From Duganella sacchari (GTDB lineage Bacteria; Pseudomonadota; Gammaproteobacteria; Burkholderiales; Burkholderiaceae_D), in the NCBI RefSeq assembly GCF_900143065.1, contig NZ_FRCX01000007.1, forward strand, positions 1 to 64,000: DNA of 64,000 nt. Direction: 5' to 3'. Below are positions 46,906 through 55,792 of the stretch, piece by piece. The position numbers and the translations under genes are program-made. The notes under the pieces are model-generated. The model did no database searches. It was not told the origin of the DNA and saw only the letters and a program-made list of their open reading frames with translations. Within the stretch, counting starts at the first letter, position 1; every line of letters begins with the position of its first letter.

Positions 46906-48075
46906 ATGTCTGCGCCTGAAATCAGCCCGTTTCCACTGGTGGAATTACATGCAGTATCCAACGCTCACAATGAGTGGGTGGCACTGACATTTGCGCTATC
47001 GCCCGATGCCGGCGATGCCTTCCAGGCGACGTTGGCCCTGTTGAAAACGCCCGACGTGTTTGCCGCGTTGGCGCCGATGGATTGCATCCTCCCCGTCCCG
47101 AATCCGCAGTTGCTGGAGCTGTCCCATCTGGAGACGCTGCCGAGCAACCGCGTCATCCTGCGCGTGCCGGCCGCCGCCTGCGCCGACGTCGCCGTGCAGC
47201 GCAAACTGTCCAGCTACGCCGATGCCGGCTACCACATCATGATCGACGGCGTGACCGAGGGATCGACCGCCACCATGTGCGGCGCCCGCTCGCTCATGAC
47301 GGACGCCGCGATGAGCCTGCCGCCAGTGCTGGCATTGGTGGCGCAGCCGGGGCCGCATCTGGCCATGGGCATGCGCAGCGAAGAACGCATCGCCGAATGC
47401 GCCAAGGCCGGCTTCAGCTGGTTTGCCGGCGATTTCGCACTACATCCCGCGCAGGACGGCAACGCCGGCGACGGCACCTCGCGCAAACGCCTGCTGGCGC
47501 TGCTGGGCTTGCTGGCGCGCGATGCCGATTCGCGCGAGCTGGAAGTGTTGCTCAAGCAAGATCCCGCACTGGCCTACCATTTACTCAAACTCGTTAACTC
47601 GGCCGCCTTTGCGCTGAGCTCGCCGATCCACAGCTTCGGCCAGGCCATCAACGTCCTGGGCCGCCGCCAGCTGCAACGCTGGCTGCAACTGCTGCTGTAC
47701 GCGCGTCAGCAGGATGACGGCCTGGCCAATCCGCTGCTGCCGCTGGCGGCCGTGCGCGCCTCCATGATGGAAGGCTTGGCCAAGGCGCTGGACTGGGACC
47801 GCGACCAGCAGGACATGGCCTTCGTGGCCGGCGTTTTCTCGCTGCTGGACGTGCTGCTGGCCATGCCGATGACTGAAATCGTCGCTGCGCTGAGCCTGGA
47901 TCTGGACGTGGTGATGGCGCTGCTAGACCGCGCCGGCCCGCTGGGCGATCTGCTCAAGCTGGTCGAGCACCACGATAGCGCCAGCCTGGAACAGGCCGGC
48001 ATCTCCCACGAAGCCTATTGGGAAGCGCAGCTGCAGGCTTACCACTGGGCGATTCAGGTGAGCAGGAATATTTAA
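46906..48075 (+). CDS. HDOD-domain protein with degenerate EAL-like N-terminus
   Basis: A 389-aa cytoplasmic protein. The first half (about 1-190) resembles the degenerate EAL part of YuxH-type proteins; no EAL motif is left. An HDOD domain follows (about 200-370; 'LLKQDPALAYHLLKLVNSAAF'). Such proteins lack enzyme activity and act in signalling. ATG at 46906; a TTG one codon upstream also exists. Only three bases separate it from the GGDEF-EAL gene. Confidence 0.85.
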   Translation: MSAPEISPFPLVELHAVSNAHNEWVALTFALSPDAGDAFQATLALLKTPDVFAALAPMDCILPVPNPQLLELSHLETLPSNRVILRVPAAACADVAVQRKLSSYADAGYHIMIDGVTEGSTATMCGARSLMTDAAMSLPPVLALVAQPGPHLAMGMRSEERIAECAKAGFSWFAGDFALHPAQDGNAGDGTSRKRLLALLGLLARDADSRELEVLLKQDPALAYHLLKLVNSAAFALSSPIHSFGQAINVLGRRQLQRWLQLLLYARQQDDGLANPLLPLAAVRASMMEGLAKALDWDRDQQDMAFVAGVFSLLDVLLAMPMTEIVAALSLDLDVVMALLDRAGPLGDLLKLVEHHDSASLEQAGISHEAYWEAQLQAYHWAIQVSRNI

Positions 48076-48078
48076 GCC

Positions 48079-50163
48079 ATGCTCGCGCAACCCGTCACCG
48101 ACTTCCTGACCAGCAGCGCGGCTTTGTGCGACGCGGTGCTGCGTTTGCGCGGCCATGCGCTGACGGAGGAGTTGGGACGCATCGTCCGCGCCGTGCTCAA
48201 CAGCCCGCTCGGCGAATACATCCCGGCCGATTCCGCCTCGATGTTGCTGACGCCGCCGATGGACGCGGCAGTTGCAGCCAACGATGACGCGGTACCCAGC
48301 CTGAGCCAGGACGTCTGCTTTGACGACCATTACTTCGGCCGCTTTGTGGTGTCCGGCGGCGCCCATTACAGCGAGCTGGACCGTCAACACCTGGCCAGCC
48401 TGGCCAGTCTGCTGGGCAGCGTGCTGCAAGTGCATTCGGTGGCGCAGCGCACCACCCACGCCTACGTGCAGGTAGAAGCCAAGCTGCAGCACCAGTCGCA
48501 AATCCTCGACCACATCCATGAGTCGGTGCTGACCATGGACATGAGCGGTTTCATCATCAGCTGGAACAAGGGCGCCGAGCGCCTGTTTGGCTACACCGCA
48601 GTGGAAGCGGTGGGGCGCAACATCCTGTTCCTTTACGATGAGGAAGACATCGGCTTCCACGACGCCTTCCTGGAGCAGGGCGGCCGTCTGATGGAAGTGC
48701 GGCGCAAAAAGAAAAATGGTGAAGTGTTCTGGGCCAGCCTGTCGCTGTCGCCGCTGTGCGACATCAACGACCGCTCGATCGGCCTGATCGCCTACCTGAC
48801 CGACATCACCGAACGCAAGATGGCCGAGGAGCGCATCCACCATCTGGCCTACTACGACGCGCTGACCAGCCTGCCGAACCGCACGCTGCTGACCAAGCTC
48901 GTCGACCAGGCCCTGATGGTGGCGCAGCGTAACAAGGCGCACGGCTGCGTGCTGTTCATCGACCTCAACCGTTTCAAGCTCATCAACGACACGCTGGGCC
49001 GCAAGATCGGTGACCAGTTGCTAGTGGAAGTGGCGCGCCGCTTCCGCACCGTGCTGCGCGACCAGGACCTGGTGGCGCGGCTGGGCGGCGATGAATTTGC
49101 TGTCGGCCTGTTCGACATCGGCCAGCACTTTGAAGCCAGCATGGTGGCGCAGAAACTGCTCGCCACCTTGAATGCGCCGATCCTGATCGACGGCCACGAC
49201 CTGCGCGTCGGCGGCAGCATCGGCATCAGCGTCTATCCGCAGGATGGGCACGATGCAGAAACCCTGCTGCGTCTGGCCGACATCGCCATGTACCGCGCCA
49301 AGCAAGAGGGCGGGGCGGATGGCGACCATGTGGCCTTCTACAGTCAGGACATGAACCAGGGCATGCAGGAACGCATGCGCATCGAAACCGGCCTGCGCAA
49401 TGCGCTGGGCAACGGCGAACTACTGCTGCACTACCAGCCCAAATACGCCATCCCGGACGGCAAAATCATCGGCGCCGAAGCGCTGGTGCGCTGGCGCCAT
49501 CCCGTGCGCGGACTGGTGCCGCCGTCGGAATTCATTCCGCTGGCCGAGGCGACCGGGCTCGTGGTGCAGGTCGGCGAATGGGTGCTGGAGACCGCCTGCG
49601 CGCAGGCGCAAGCGTGGAAAGACGCCGGCCTGCCGCCGATCCGTCTGGCCGTGAACGTCTCGGCCCGCGAATTCACCGCCACCTTGCCGGGACGCGTGAG
49701 CGACACCTTGAAACGCTACGGCCTGGAGCCATCGTGGCTGGAACTGGAAATCACCGAAAGCACGCTGATGCACAACATCGACCGCGTGATCGGCATTATG
49801 GACCGGATCACCGCCCTGGGCGTGACCTTGTCGCTGGATGACTTCGGCACCGGCTACTCATCGCTGTCCTACCTGAAACGCTTCCCGATCGATACGCTGA
49901 AGATCGACCGCTCGTTCACCATCGGCATCCCGGGCGACCCGAACGATTGCGCGATTGCCAACACCATCATCTCCATCGCCCAGCAGCTCAAGCACAAAGT
50001 GATCGCGGAAGGCGTGGAGACCGTGGAGCAGCTGGCATTCCTGAAAAATTCCGGCTGTGACGAGGTGCAGGGCTACCTGTTCTCGCAACCGCTGGAGGCC
50101 GAAGCGTTTGAACGGGCGTTGAGGGAGAATTGGCGCCCAGGAAGATCTTCCCGGGCAGCGTAA
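48079..50163 (+). CDS. PAS-GGDEF-EAL cyclic-di-GMP protein
   Basis: A 694-aa protein with an N-terminal GAF-like region (about 10-130), PAS (about 140-255), GGDEF (about 275-430) and EAL (about 440-685). RLGGDEF is intact, and an RxxD (RDQD) lies five residues before it, so a product-inhibition site is present. The EAL domain has EALVRWRHP and [10 protein letters not shown]. Pairs with the HDOD gene upstream. It ends about 27 bases before tRNA-Ser, close to that tRNA's promoter. Confidence 0.92.
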   Translation: MLAQPVTDFLTSSAALCDAVLRLRGHALTEELGRIVRAVLNSPLGEYIPADSASMLLTPPMDAAVAANDDAVPSLSQDVCFDDHYFGRFVVSGGAHYSELDRQHLASLASLLGSVLQVHSVAQRTTHAYVQVEAKLQHQSQILDHIHESVLTMDMSGFIISWNKGAERLFGYTAVEAVGRNILFLYDEEDIGFHDAFLEQGGRLMEVRRKKKNGEVFWASLSLSPLCDINDRSIGLIAYLTDITERKMAEERIHHLAYYDALTSLPNRTLLTKLVDQALMVAQRNKAHGCVLFIDLNRFKLINDTLGRKIGDQLLVEVARRFRTVLRDQDLVARLGGDEFAVGLFDIGQHFEASMVAQKLLATLNAPILIDGHDLRVGGSIGISVYPQDGHDAETLLRLADIAMYRAKQEGGADGDHVAFYSQDMNQGMQERMRIETGLRNALGNGELLLHYQPKYAIPDGKIIGAEALVRWRHPVRGLVPPSEFIPLAEATGLVVQVGEWVLETACAQAQAWKDAGLPPIRLAVNVSAREFTATLPGRVSDTLKRYGLEPSWLELEITESTLMHNIDRVIGIMDRITALGVTLSLDDFGTGYSSLSYLKRFPIDTLKIDRSFTIGIPGDPNDCAIANTIISIAQQLKHKVIAEGVETVEQLAFLKNSGCDEVQGYLFSQPLEAEAFERALRENWRPGRSSRAA

Positions 50164-50189
50164 GAAATCTGTATAATGTTGCACACTTA

Positions 50190-50279
50190 GGAAGCGTGGC
50201 CGAGTGGTTGAAGGCAACAGTCTTGAAAACTGTCGACGGTTTACGCCGTTCGTGAGTTCGAATCTCACCGCTTCCGCCA
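50190..50279 (+). tRNA. tRNA-Ser (TGA)
   Basis: A 90-nt type II tRNA with a long variable arm, encoded CCA and anticodon TGA (loop CTTGAAA). A TATAAT at 50172-50177 is probably its -10 box. The integrase remnant downstream points to it as the attachment site of a former prophage. Confidence 0.95.
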
Positions 50280-50291
50280 GAATCCAAAGAT

Positions 50292-50319
50292 AAGCCCTTG
50301 ATATTCAAGGGCTTTTTTA
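50292..50319 (+). terminator. Terminator of tRNA-Ser
   Basis: The stem AAGCCCTTGA/TCAAGGGCTT with loop TAT is followed by six T. Confidence 0.8.
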
Positions 50320-50449
50320 TTGCCTGATCGCCTTTGGCGACGCGTCAAATTTAGCGTTTCAGCCTTGCCGATGGGCTAGTTGCGGAGACGATCTCCGCAA
50401 CCCCTGGTTACGCGCATCTAAAATTTCACACTTTTTCCCGCTCCAAAAA

Positions 50450-50478
50450 CGAAAAGGCCCGGTGCGAAACCGGGCCTT
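50450..50478 (-). terminator. Terminator downstream of the integrase remnant
   Basis: The stem AGGCCCGGT/ACCGGGCCT with loop GCGAA is followed on the minus strand by a T-rich run. Confidence 0.65.
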
Positions 50479-50495
50479 AGGAGCGTCTTTGGGCG

Positions 50496-51213
50496 TTACC
50501 TGGTCGGCGCTACCGCCTGGCCAACGCGACGGTAAACGCGGCCAGTGATCTCTTCTTCGGTGTGGCCAAGTAGTTCACTTGCCGCCTTCATGTCGCTAAT
50601 CTCACTGGCCGACTTGGCGCGGATGTCGCGGAACTGGAATTGTTTGATGCGCTTGGCGAGGTCCTTCTTATTTGCTTCCTCAGCGGCTTTCGCAGCTGCC
50701 GCGCGTGCGGTATCGAAGCGCAGGCGGAGGTGGTGCTGCTTTACCTGGTCGCCGTTGGCCAGCGTCACCAAGAACGATCCAGTCGCCCGGCCTGGCCTTG
50801 ACTGGATGCGCTCGATGACCTTTGCTAGTTCCGATTTGACGCCAGCTGTTTCGAGCATGATGCGCAAAAACTTGTTAGTCTTGCCCTGGCGGACGTGGAG
50901 CGCACCCTCGCGGATGTCGGCATCCTTCATTCGTAGCACGTCGCCTGGGCGCTGGCCGGTCAGGTAGTTGATGTCCATTGCATCCTTCAGCTCTGTACAC
51001 GCCTGATTGTGAACGGCGTCCCACACTTCCCTGTCCGCATAGAAATCGCGCGGCTTTTCCTTGTTTTTGCGCACACCCCTGCATGGGTTTTCGCCCTTCA
51101 TGTAGCCCCATTCGCGGGCCATATTGAATATGTGCGACAGTAGTGTTACCTCGCGGTTGGCGCGTACTTTTGCCGTGCGTGCGTCGCGGTAGCGAGCAAT
51201 ATCGTGAGGCGTT
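50496..51213 (-). pseudogene. int: Phage tyrosine-recombinase integrase, N-terminal part missing
   Basis: The C-terminal ~240 residues are clear integrase: 'ITPHDIARYRDARTAKV' (core-binding region), catalytic Arg in LTGQRPGDVL, Arg in DIRAKSAS, His in LLGHT and the Tyr in RVYRR. Toward the N-terminus homology stops at about 51213, where the frame runs on as antisense of a phage spanin gene. The usual 80-odd N-terminal residues are missing, so the product is probably inactive. It sits beside tRNA-Ser, as expected of a site-specific integrase. Confidence 0.8.
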
Positions 51214-51503
51214 ATCTGAAAGGAGAAGTAATTGAAAAGCAAGTGCCTGTGTATGTCACTGCGAGTGATGATGCTGCCTACGGCGTTAATGTTGGCTTCG
51301 TGCGCGCATACAACGCCGCCTGGGCAGGTGGCGATCCCGGACCCGCCGCCGAGTCTGATCGAGAACCAGCCGGAATTCCGCTCTCTGAAGTCGCGGAAAC
51401 CGACGCCTTCAACGCCACGGTCTGTCGCGCCTGGCGTGAACAGGCTTTTGGATGGCGCGAATACTACGATAAATTGACGGCTGCTACCGGTAACGCGAGA
51501 TAA
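51213..51503 (+). pseudogene. Phage i-spanin (Rz-like), N-terminal part missing
   Basis: The frame from about 51204 gives 'EKQVPVYVTASDDAAYG' and 'GFVRAYNAAWAGGD' and ends '...YYDKLTAATGNAR'. This looks like the C-terminal, periplasmic part of Rz-type lysis proteins from betaproteobacterial phages. No membrane anchor is left. It encloses the o-spanin-like frame in another phase, as in real Rz/Rz1 pairs. Its 5' end meets the integrase remnant. Confidence 0.55.
51232..51477 (+). CDS. Rz1-like o-spanin lipoprotein
   Basis: An 81-aa frame starting at TTG, with AAAGGAG six bases upstream. A signal peptide ends in the lipobox LASC (Cys24), followed by a Pro-rich stretch ('TTPPGQVAIPDPPPSLIE'). It is embedded out of frame in the Rz-like frame, the arrangement of phage Rz1 outer-membrane spanins. 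Whether it is still expressed is unclear since its partner has lost its anchor. Confidence 0.6.
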   Translation: MKSKCLCMSLRVMMLPTALMLASCAHTTPPGQVAIPDPPPSLIENQPEFRSLKSRKPTPSTPRSVAPGVNRLLDGANTTIN

Positions 51504-51547
51504 GGGTTTTGTGCAAACGCCTCGCACGACCGGAGCCAAAACACAGG

Positions 51548-51580
51548 GCGCCCTTAGTAGATTAGCTTTACTAAGGGCGC
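51548..51580. terminator. Hairpin after the spanin remnant
   Basis: A perfect 12-bp stem GCGCCCTTAGTA/TACTAAGGGCGC with a nine-base loop, not followed by T residues. A TATAAT lies just downstream at 51592-51597 and may be the -10 of the next gene. Confidence 0.5.
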
Positions 51581-51661
51581 ACGTAAATTAGTATAATTTT
51601 ATTGTTGATATTTTTAGATATCTATAATATAACAACCCCTCAGCAAACTTCTGGGGATGAA

Positions 51662-52563
51662 ATGAAAAAATTATTGTAAAAGGGGCTACTGCAGCCAGCA
51701 TAGCTTGCTCAATTTGGTTGGCTCCAACTGCGCAAGCTGAGGAAAGTGCGATTAGCACGCTGAGGTATCAGGGCGACAATTCTGTGGAATTATGCTCCCC
51801 GGATCGACGAGGCAATCTTACGTGTCAAGTTTCAACGATGCCTTCTAGCGTTGGGACTGTGGTAAAGGTACTAAGCGGAGAATTCGTAAAAAATGCTCAA
51901 GCTAGTTGGATTGCAATGGGGCCGTTGAAGTTCAGCCTATGCTCGCAGCAAGCTAACGAAGTCAAGTGTGCAACTATTGGACGACCTAATTTTCATGGCA
52001 TTGCTATCGGTTATGCGCAGGTTGGCGTAACCAAAGTATTGCGCTTTTCTGCTGTGAAGGAAGGTGACGCCAGTCGCCCGTATTTAGATGCCGTATCAAG
52101 CCAGTTCATGGAAAAATTTGCTGCTGCAAAGCTTAAGCTTGAGTATCCCGAAGGTGGCGCGCCTGTTAGAACTGTCAAAGTTGGCAATACAACCCTGAAA
52201 GTCGGTAGCCACGCTGGGATATCGGCCTTGGCTGGTTGTGGTTGGTCGGGGGGAGACGAGATGCCGTGTGACGAAGACGTCCCCATTGTCGTAATTGAAC
52301 CACCTGTCGATCCGGAGCCTGATCCACCGGTAATCCCTGGCGGGACAATTGAATTACCAATTAACGGCACTAATCCTGATGATCGGCCATCGCCAGCAGC
52401 AGTTGAGCGTTGTATTTCCCTTATATGTGAACCTGCCGACGCTAAATTTGTTAGGGACTGTTATGCGTTACCATCTAAAGTTGAACAAGCGAAATGTATG
52501 GCTGTGGCGGGAGACCTCTGGGCTGAATGTCTAACCAACTGCCGACTTGGCATATGGCCTTAG
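51662..52563 (+). CDS. Exported ORFan with frameshifted signal peptide
   Basis: The ATG at 51662 is followed by six A and hits a stop after five codons. If one base were inserted in that A run, it would join the long open frame that reads IIVKGATAASIACSIWLAPT, completing a good signal peptide (MKK before it). As it stands only a TTG at 51718 (281 aa) is available, inside the signal sequence. The mature part is lower in GC than its neighbours, has a Pro-rich 'PPVDPEPDPPVIPGG' linker and a Cys-rich C-terminus (five Cys). No family recognised. Confidence 0.55.
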
Positions 52564-52616
52564 ATCATCTTATACAGTGGTAAAATGCGGCATAACCAGT
52601 TTCCCAAGGAGTTGCT

Positions 52617-52922
52617 ATGGAAAACCTCGATCCCATGGTCGTCTATGATAGGGTGTGCGATGACATGATTAGTGGGAACCTGGAGTCTGCTCTGCAGGGA
52701 TTGTCGTGGATATTTCTACACGGTGCCGAAACAGACCCTATGTTCAATGTCCTTCGCAGAACTTATGGGTTAGGGACTTGGCGACAACTGGCAGGTCGTT
52801 ATCCCGCCGCTCAAATTGCCCTACGTAATCTGCACGACGAGAAGCTAGCTCAGCTGGTGGGCGATTCTTCCAATGCTTCCCTCATCGCAGACGTTGCTGC
52901 ATTGAAAAAATACAGTTGTTAG
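52617..52922 (+). CDS. Small ORFan protein
   Basis: A 101-aa soluble protein starting at ATG with AAGGAG seven bases upstream; not recognised. It begins 'MENLDPMVVYDRVCDDM' and contains a helical, repeat-like central part (LSWIFLHGAETDP). A TAAAAT at about 52579 may be its -10. It lies in the same lower-GC patch as the ORFan upstream. Confidence 0.65.
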   Translation: MENLDPMVVYDRVCDDMISGNLESALQGLSWIFLHGAETDPMFNVLRRTYGLGTWRQLAGRYPAAQIALRNLHDEKLAQLVGDSSNASLIADVAALKKYSC

Positions 52923-52980
52923 TGTGTCGTCTGCTCTTGCGATGGTTCGTTCGCGAAAGTAGCAAGGCGAGGCGAAATCA

Positions 52981-53014
52981 AAGGACCTAGGTAAAAGCCT
53001 AGGTCCTTTTTTTC
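52981..53014 (+). terminator. Terminator of the ORFan gene
   Basis: An 11-bp stem AAGGACCTAGG/CCTAGGTCCTT with a six-base loop, followed by six more T. Confidence 0.8.
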
Positions 53015-53084
53015 TTGCGTTAATTTGTATTGAAAATTGACGCTTCCACGCATCTGTGTCCGTTTGCTGGCAGGATTGACCCTC

Positions 53085-53350
53085 ACAGTTTGACCCTCAC
53101 GCCATACCCTCGCGACCGCTGCCAGGGTTACGCGGATAAGGACGTCGTACGGGGCAAGACCTACACACTGCAAGAGTGTAAGGCGCTAGTGGAGTCGCAA
53201 CTGGCAGCAAAGGGCGCTGAGGTACTGCGCCGTACTAAGGAGGCCATCTCGCAGAATGAGTATGACGCCTATCTGCAACGCAAGATAAGCGGTTTGTGCA
53301 AATGTCTGCACGAACGGTGCGGTAATCCCCCCATTTTTAGAGCGCGCTAA
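53085..53350 (+). pseudogene. Phage GH24-type endolysin fragment
   Basis: The frame contains 'GYADKDVVRGKTYTLQECKAL' broken here into its known parts: DV..GKTYT..EC, then 'LAAKGAEVLR', the pattern of the second third of phage lysozymes. The catalytic N-terminus (Glu-Gly-x-Tyr region) and the C-terminal NVG part are missing, so it is a relic. It is consistent with the spanin remnant 1.6 kb upstream belonging to the same prophage. Confidence 0.5.
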
Positions 53351-53460
53351 AAGTAGAGGTTAAGCGGCCATCCGAATTCGCGGAGGCGGAAATCCGTCTA
53401 TTCCCATCCAGAGGCGCCTGGCCAGGATTGTTACCGAAATAAGTGAAGTCAATGCATGTC

Positions 53461-53478
53461 ATGTCATCAACATTTCAT
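53461..53478 (+). promoter_or_regulatory. Candidate Pho box upstream of phospholipase C
   Basis: ATGTCAT-CAAC-ATTTCAT matches two PhoB half sites (CTGTCAT, four-base spacing) at 11 of 14 positions. It lies 118 bases before the proposed start. The Pho control of related phospholipases in Pseudomonas makes this plausible. Confidence 0.4.
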
Positions 53479-53595
53479 CATTGTTACGTAAGTTGTCGCC
53501 TGCATGACTTCAGTTTTCATGTTTCCCTGACAATCGACCTGGATCAATCAAATGCATATTTTCAAATTCGCGCCCGCCCGCACGCAGGTGCAGGC

Positions 53596-55773
53596 ATGAG
53601 CCGTCGTGACTTTCTCCGCAAAATGGGCAAGTCGGCCGGCGCCAGTGCCCTGCTTGCGACCTTTCCACCGTCCATCCAAAAGGCGCTGGCCCTGCCGGCC
53701 AACCAGCGCACTCGTAGCCTGCAGGATGTTGAGCATATCGTCGTGCTGACGCAGGAGAACCGCAGTTTCGACCATTACTTTGGCACCCTGGAAGGGGTGA
53801 GGGGATTCGGTGATCCCTTTCCGATTCCGGTAATGGACCGGCAGAATCTCTTCAATCGCAAGTCGGTCTTCGTGCAGCGCTCTGTCGGCGGGGCGCCGGT
53901 GCCTGGCCGGCCTAACTGGCCGCAGGGCAGCGCCATCGCGCCGTTCCGGCTCAACACGGTGCAGGACTTCCCAGTCATGCGCGTGGCCGGGACGCCGCAT
54001 GCCTGGCTTGACGCCCAGCTGGCGTGGGACCAGGGTCGGATGAATGATTGGTGCACGGTCAAGCAGAATCGCGCGATGGGCTATTACGCTGACGCCGACA
54101 TTCCCTTCCAGTTCGCGCTCGCACGTGCCTTTACCATCTGCGACCACTATCACTGCGCAACCCAGACCGGTACCAACACCAACCGGCTGTTTCTGTTCAG
54201 TGGCCACAACGATCCACTGGCCGCTGCCGGCGGCCCATCGACTGACAACAGCCGCGACGACTTTAATCCGGACACGTCCACCGACTACTTGTGGACCACC
54301 TATCCGGAGCGGCTCGAAGCGGCGGGTGTCAGCTGGCAGGTTTACCAGAACATGGCGGACAACTTCACCGATAACTCGCTGGCCGGATTCCGCTCTTTCC
54401 GCAACGCGTGGTATCGCCGGCCGGGCTATTCGCAATCCTTGCGCGATCGCGGCACGACGACGCGTGACCTCGATCTGCTCAAGGCCGACGTGCTGGCCAA
54501 CCGCCTGCCGCAGGTCAGCTGGGTCGTCGCGACCGCCGAAGGCTCCGAACACCCGGGGCCTTCGAGTCCAGCGTCGGGCGCCGACTACATCGCGCGCGTG
54601 CTGGACGCGCTGACCGCCAATCCTGATAGCTGGAGCAAGACGGTCCTGCTCATCAACTTCGACGAGAACGACGGCTTCTTCGACCACATGCCACCGCCGG
54701 CGGTGCCTGCGTACACGAGTTACAGCAGCAATCCGGCGCAGTCGCAGCTGGCCGGTGCGTCGACCGTCGACACGACCGGCGAGTACCATCACGTGCTCAA
54801 CGGCGCCGATGCCCGCACGCACCATCGTCCCTACGGGCTCGGGCCGCGCGTTCCGATGTATGTGATCTCGCCGTGGACCAAGGGCGGCTGGGTCAATTCG
54901 CAGGTGTTCGACCACACATCGGTGGTGCGTTTCATCGAGGCGCGTTTCGGTGTGCGCGAGCCGCTGATCAGCCCATGGCGCCGTGCGGTGAGCGGCAACC
55001 TGTTGTCCTGTTTCGACTTCGCCAACCCGAACGACAACGGCTTCACGCAACTGCTGCCGGAAACCGCTGCGCGGCGTTCGATGGCGATGAGCCTGCCAAA
55101 CACCAAGGTCCCCGCCACGCCGACCACGCTGACGGCGCCGGTCCAGGCGGCCGGTGTGCGTCCGGCGCGCGCGCTACCTTACGAACTCCAGGTGCAGGCA
55201 CAGGTGCCGGCCGGCGGCGGCCTGGTGGAGCTCAGCTTCGACAACCTGGGCGAAGCCGGCGCGGTGTTTCATGTGTACGACCGCCTGGCGTTGGAGCAGG
55301 TCCCGCGCCGCTATACGGTGGAACCTGGCAAACAGCTCAAAGGCCGCTGGAGCACCGCATCTGCCTACGATCTCTGGGTACTGGGGCCGAACGGTTTTCA
55401 CCGCCACATCGTCGGCGACGTGCGTGGCGACGGCAACGCTGCATGGCCGGAAATCAGCCTGCGCGCCGAACGCAGCGCCGGCGAGCTGCTGATTGACCTG
55501 GTCAACAATGGCGCCCAGCCATGTACCTTCGAACTCACCGCCAACAAGTATTACGCGAACAAGCCGTTGCAAGTGCGTGTCGTCGCCCGTTCGAGGAGCA
55601 CCGTCCGGCTTCCCCTGGCATCGAGTTCCAACTGGTACGACTACAGCCTGCGGGTGGTTGGTATGCCGGGCTGGTTGCGCCGCTTTGCCGGCCATCTGGA
55701 AAACGGCTTGCCGTCGATCAGTGACCCGGCGATGCACGGGGCAGCGCAGCTTGACCAGTACCGCGTCATTTGA
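53596..55773 (+). CDS. Phosphocholine-type phospholipase C, Tat-exported
   Basis: A 725-aa enzyme of the bacterial PlcN/acid-phosphatase fold. The Tat signal is SRRDFLRK near the N-terminus; the catalytic region starts 'VVLTQENRSFDHYFGTLEGV'; other metal-site residues lie in 'NFDENDGFFDHMPPP'. Two C-terminal PLipase-C domains follow (from about 520). I chose the ATG at 53596 since the Tat motif must be N-terminal; the longer open frame begins 153 bases upstream. A PEP-CTERM gene follows 19 bases later. Confidence 0.9.
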   Translation: MSRRDFLRKMGKSAGASALLATFPPSIQKALALPANQRTRSLQDVEHIVVLTQENRSFDHYFGTLEGVRGFGDPFPIPVMDRQNLFNRKSVFVQRSVGGAPVPGRPNWPQGSAIAPFRLNTVQDFPVMRVAGTPHAWLDAQLAWDQGRMNDWCTVKQNRAMGYYADADIPFQFALARAFTICDHYHCATQTGTNTNRLFLFSGHNDPLAAAGGPSTDNSRDDFNPDTSTDYLWTTYPERLEAAGVSWQVYQNMADNFTDNSLAGFRSFRNAWYRRPGYSQSLRDRGTTTRDLDLLKADVLANRLPQVSWVVATAEGSEHPGPSSPASGADYIARVLDALTANPDSWSKTVLLINFDENDGFFDHMPPPAVPAYTSYSSNPAQSQLAGASTVDTTGEYHHVLNGADARTHHRPYGLGPRVPMYVISPWTKGGWVNSQVFDHTSVVRFIEARFGVREPLISPWRRAVSGNLLSCFDFANPNDNGFTQLLPETAARRSMAMSLPNTKVPATPTTLTAPVQAAGVRPARALPYELQVQAQVPAGGGLVELSFDNLGEAGAVFHVYDRLALEQVPRRYTVEPGKQLKGRWSTASAYDLWVLGPNGFHRHIVGDVRGDGNAAWPEISLRAERSAGELLIDLVNNGAQPCTFELTANKYYANKPLQVRVVARSRSTVRLPLASSSNWYDYSLRVVGMPGWLRRFAGHLENGLPSISDPAMHGAAQLDQYRVI

Positions 55774-55792
55774 CTTTTATAAGGAGCTTTTC

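Noticed and set aside
53331..53380. Possible insertion-sequence end near CCCCCCATTTTTAGAG
   Set aside because: It looks like an IS terminus but no transposase or matching inverted repeat is present in the window.
50280..53595. A second copy of the tRNA-Ser 3' end as attR
   Set aside because: No repeat of the T-arm/acceptor sequence was found by eye in the island; the right end may be deleted or too diverged.
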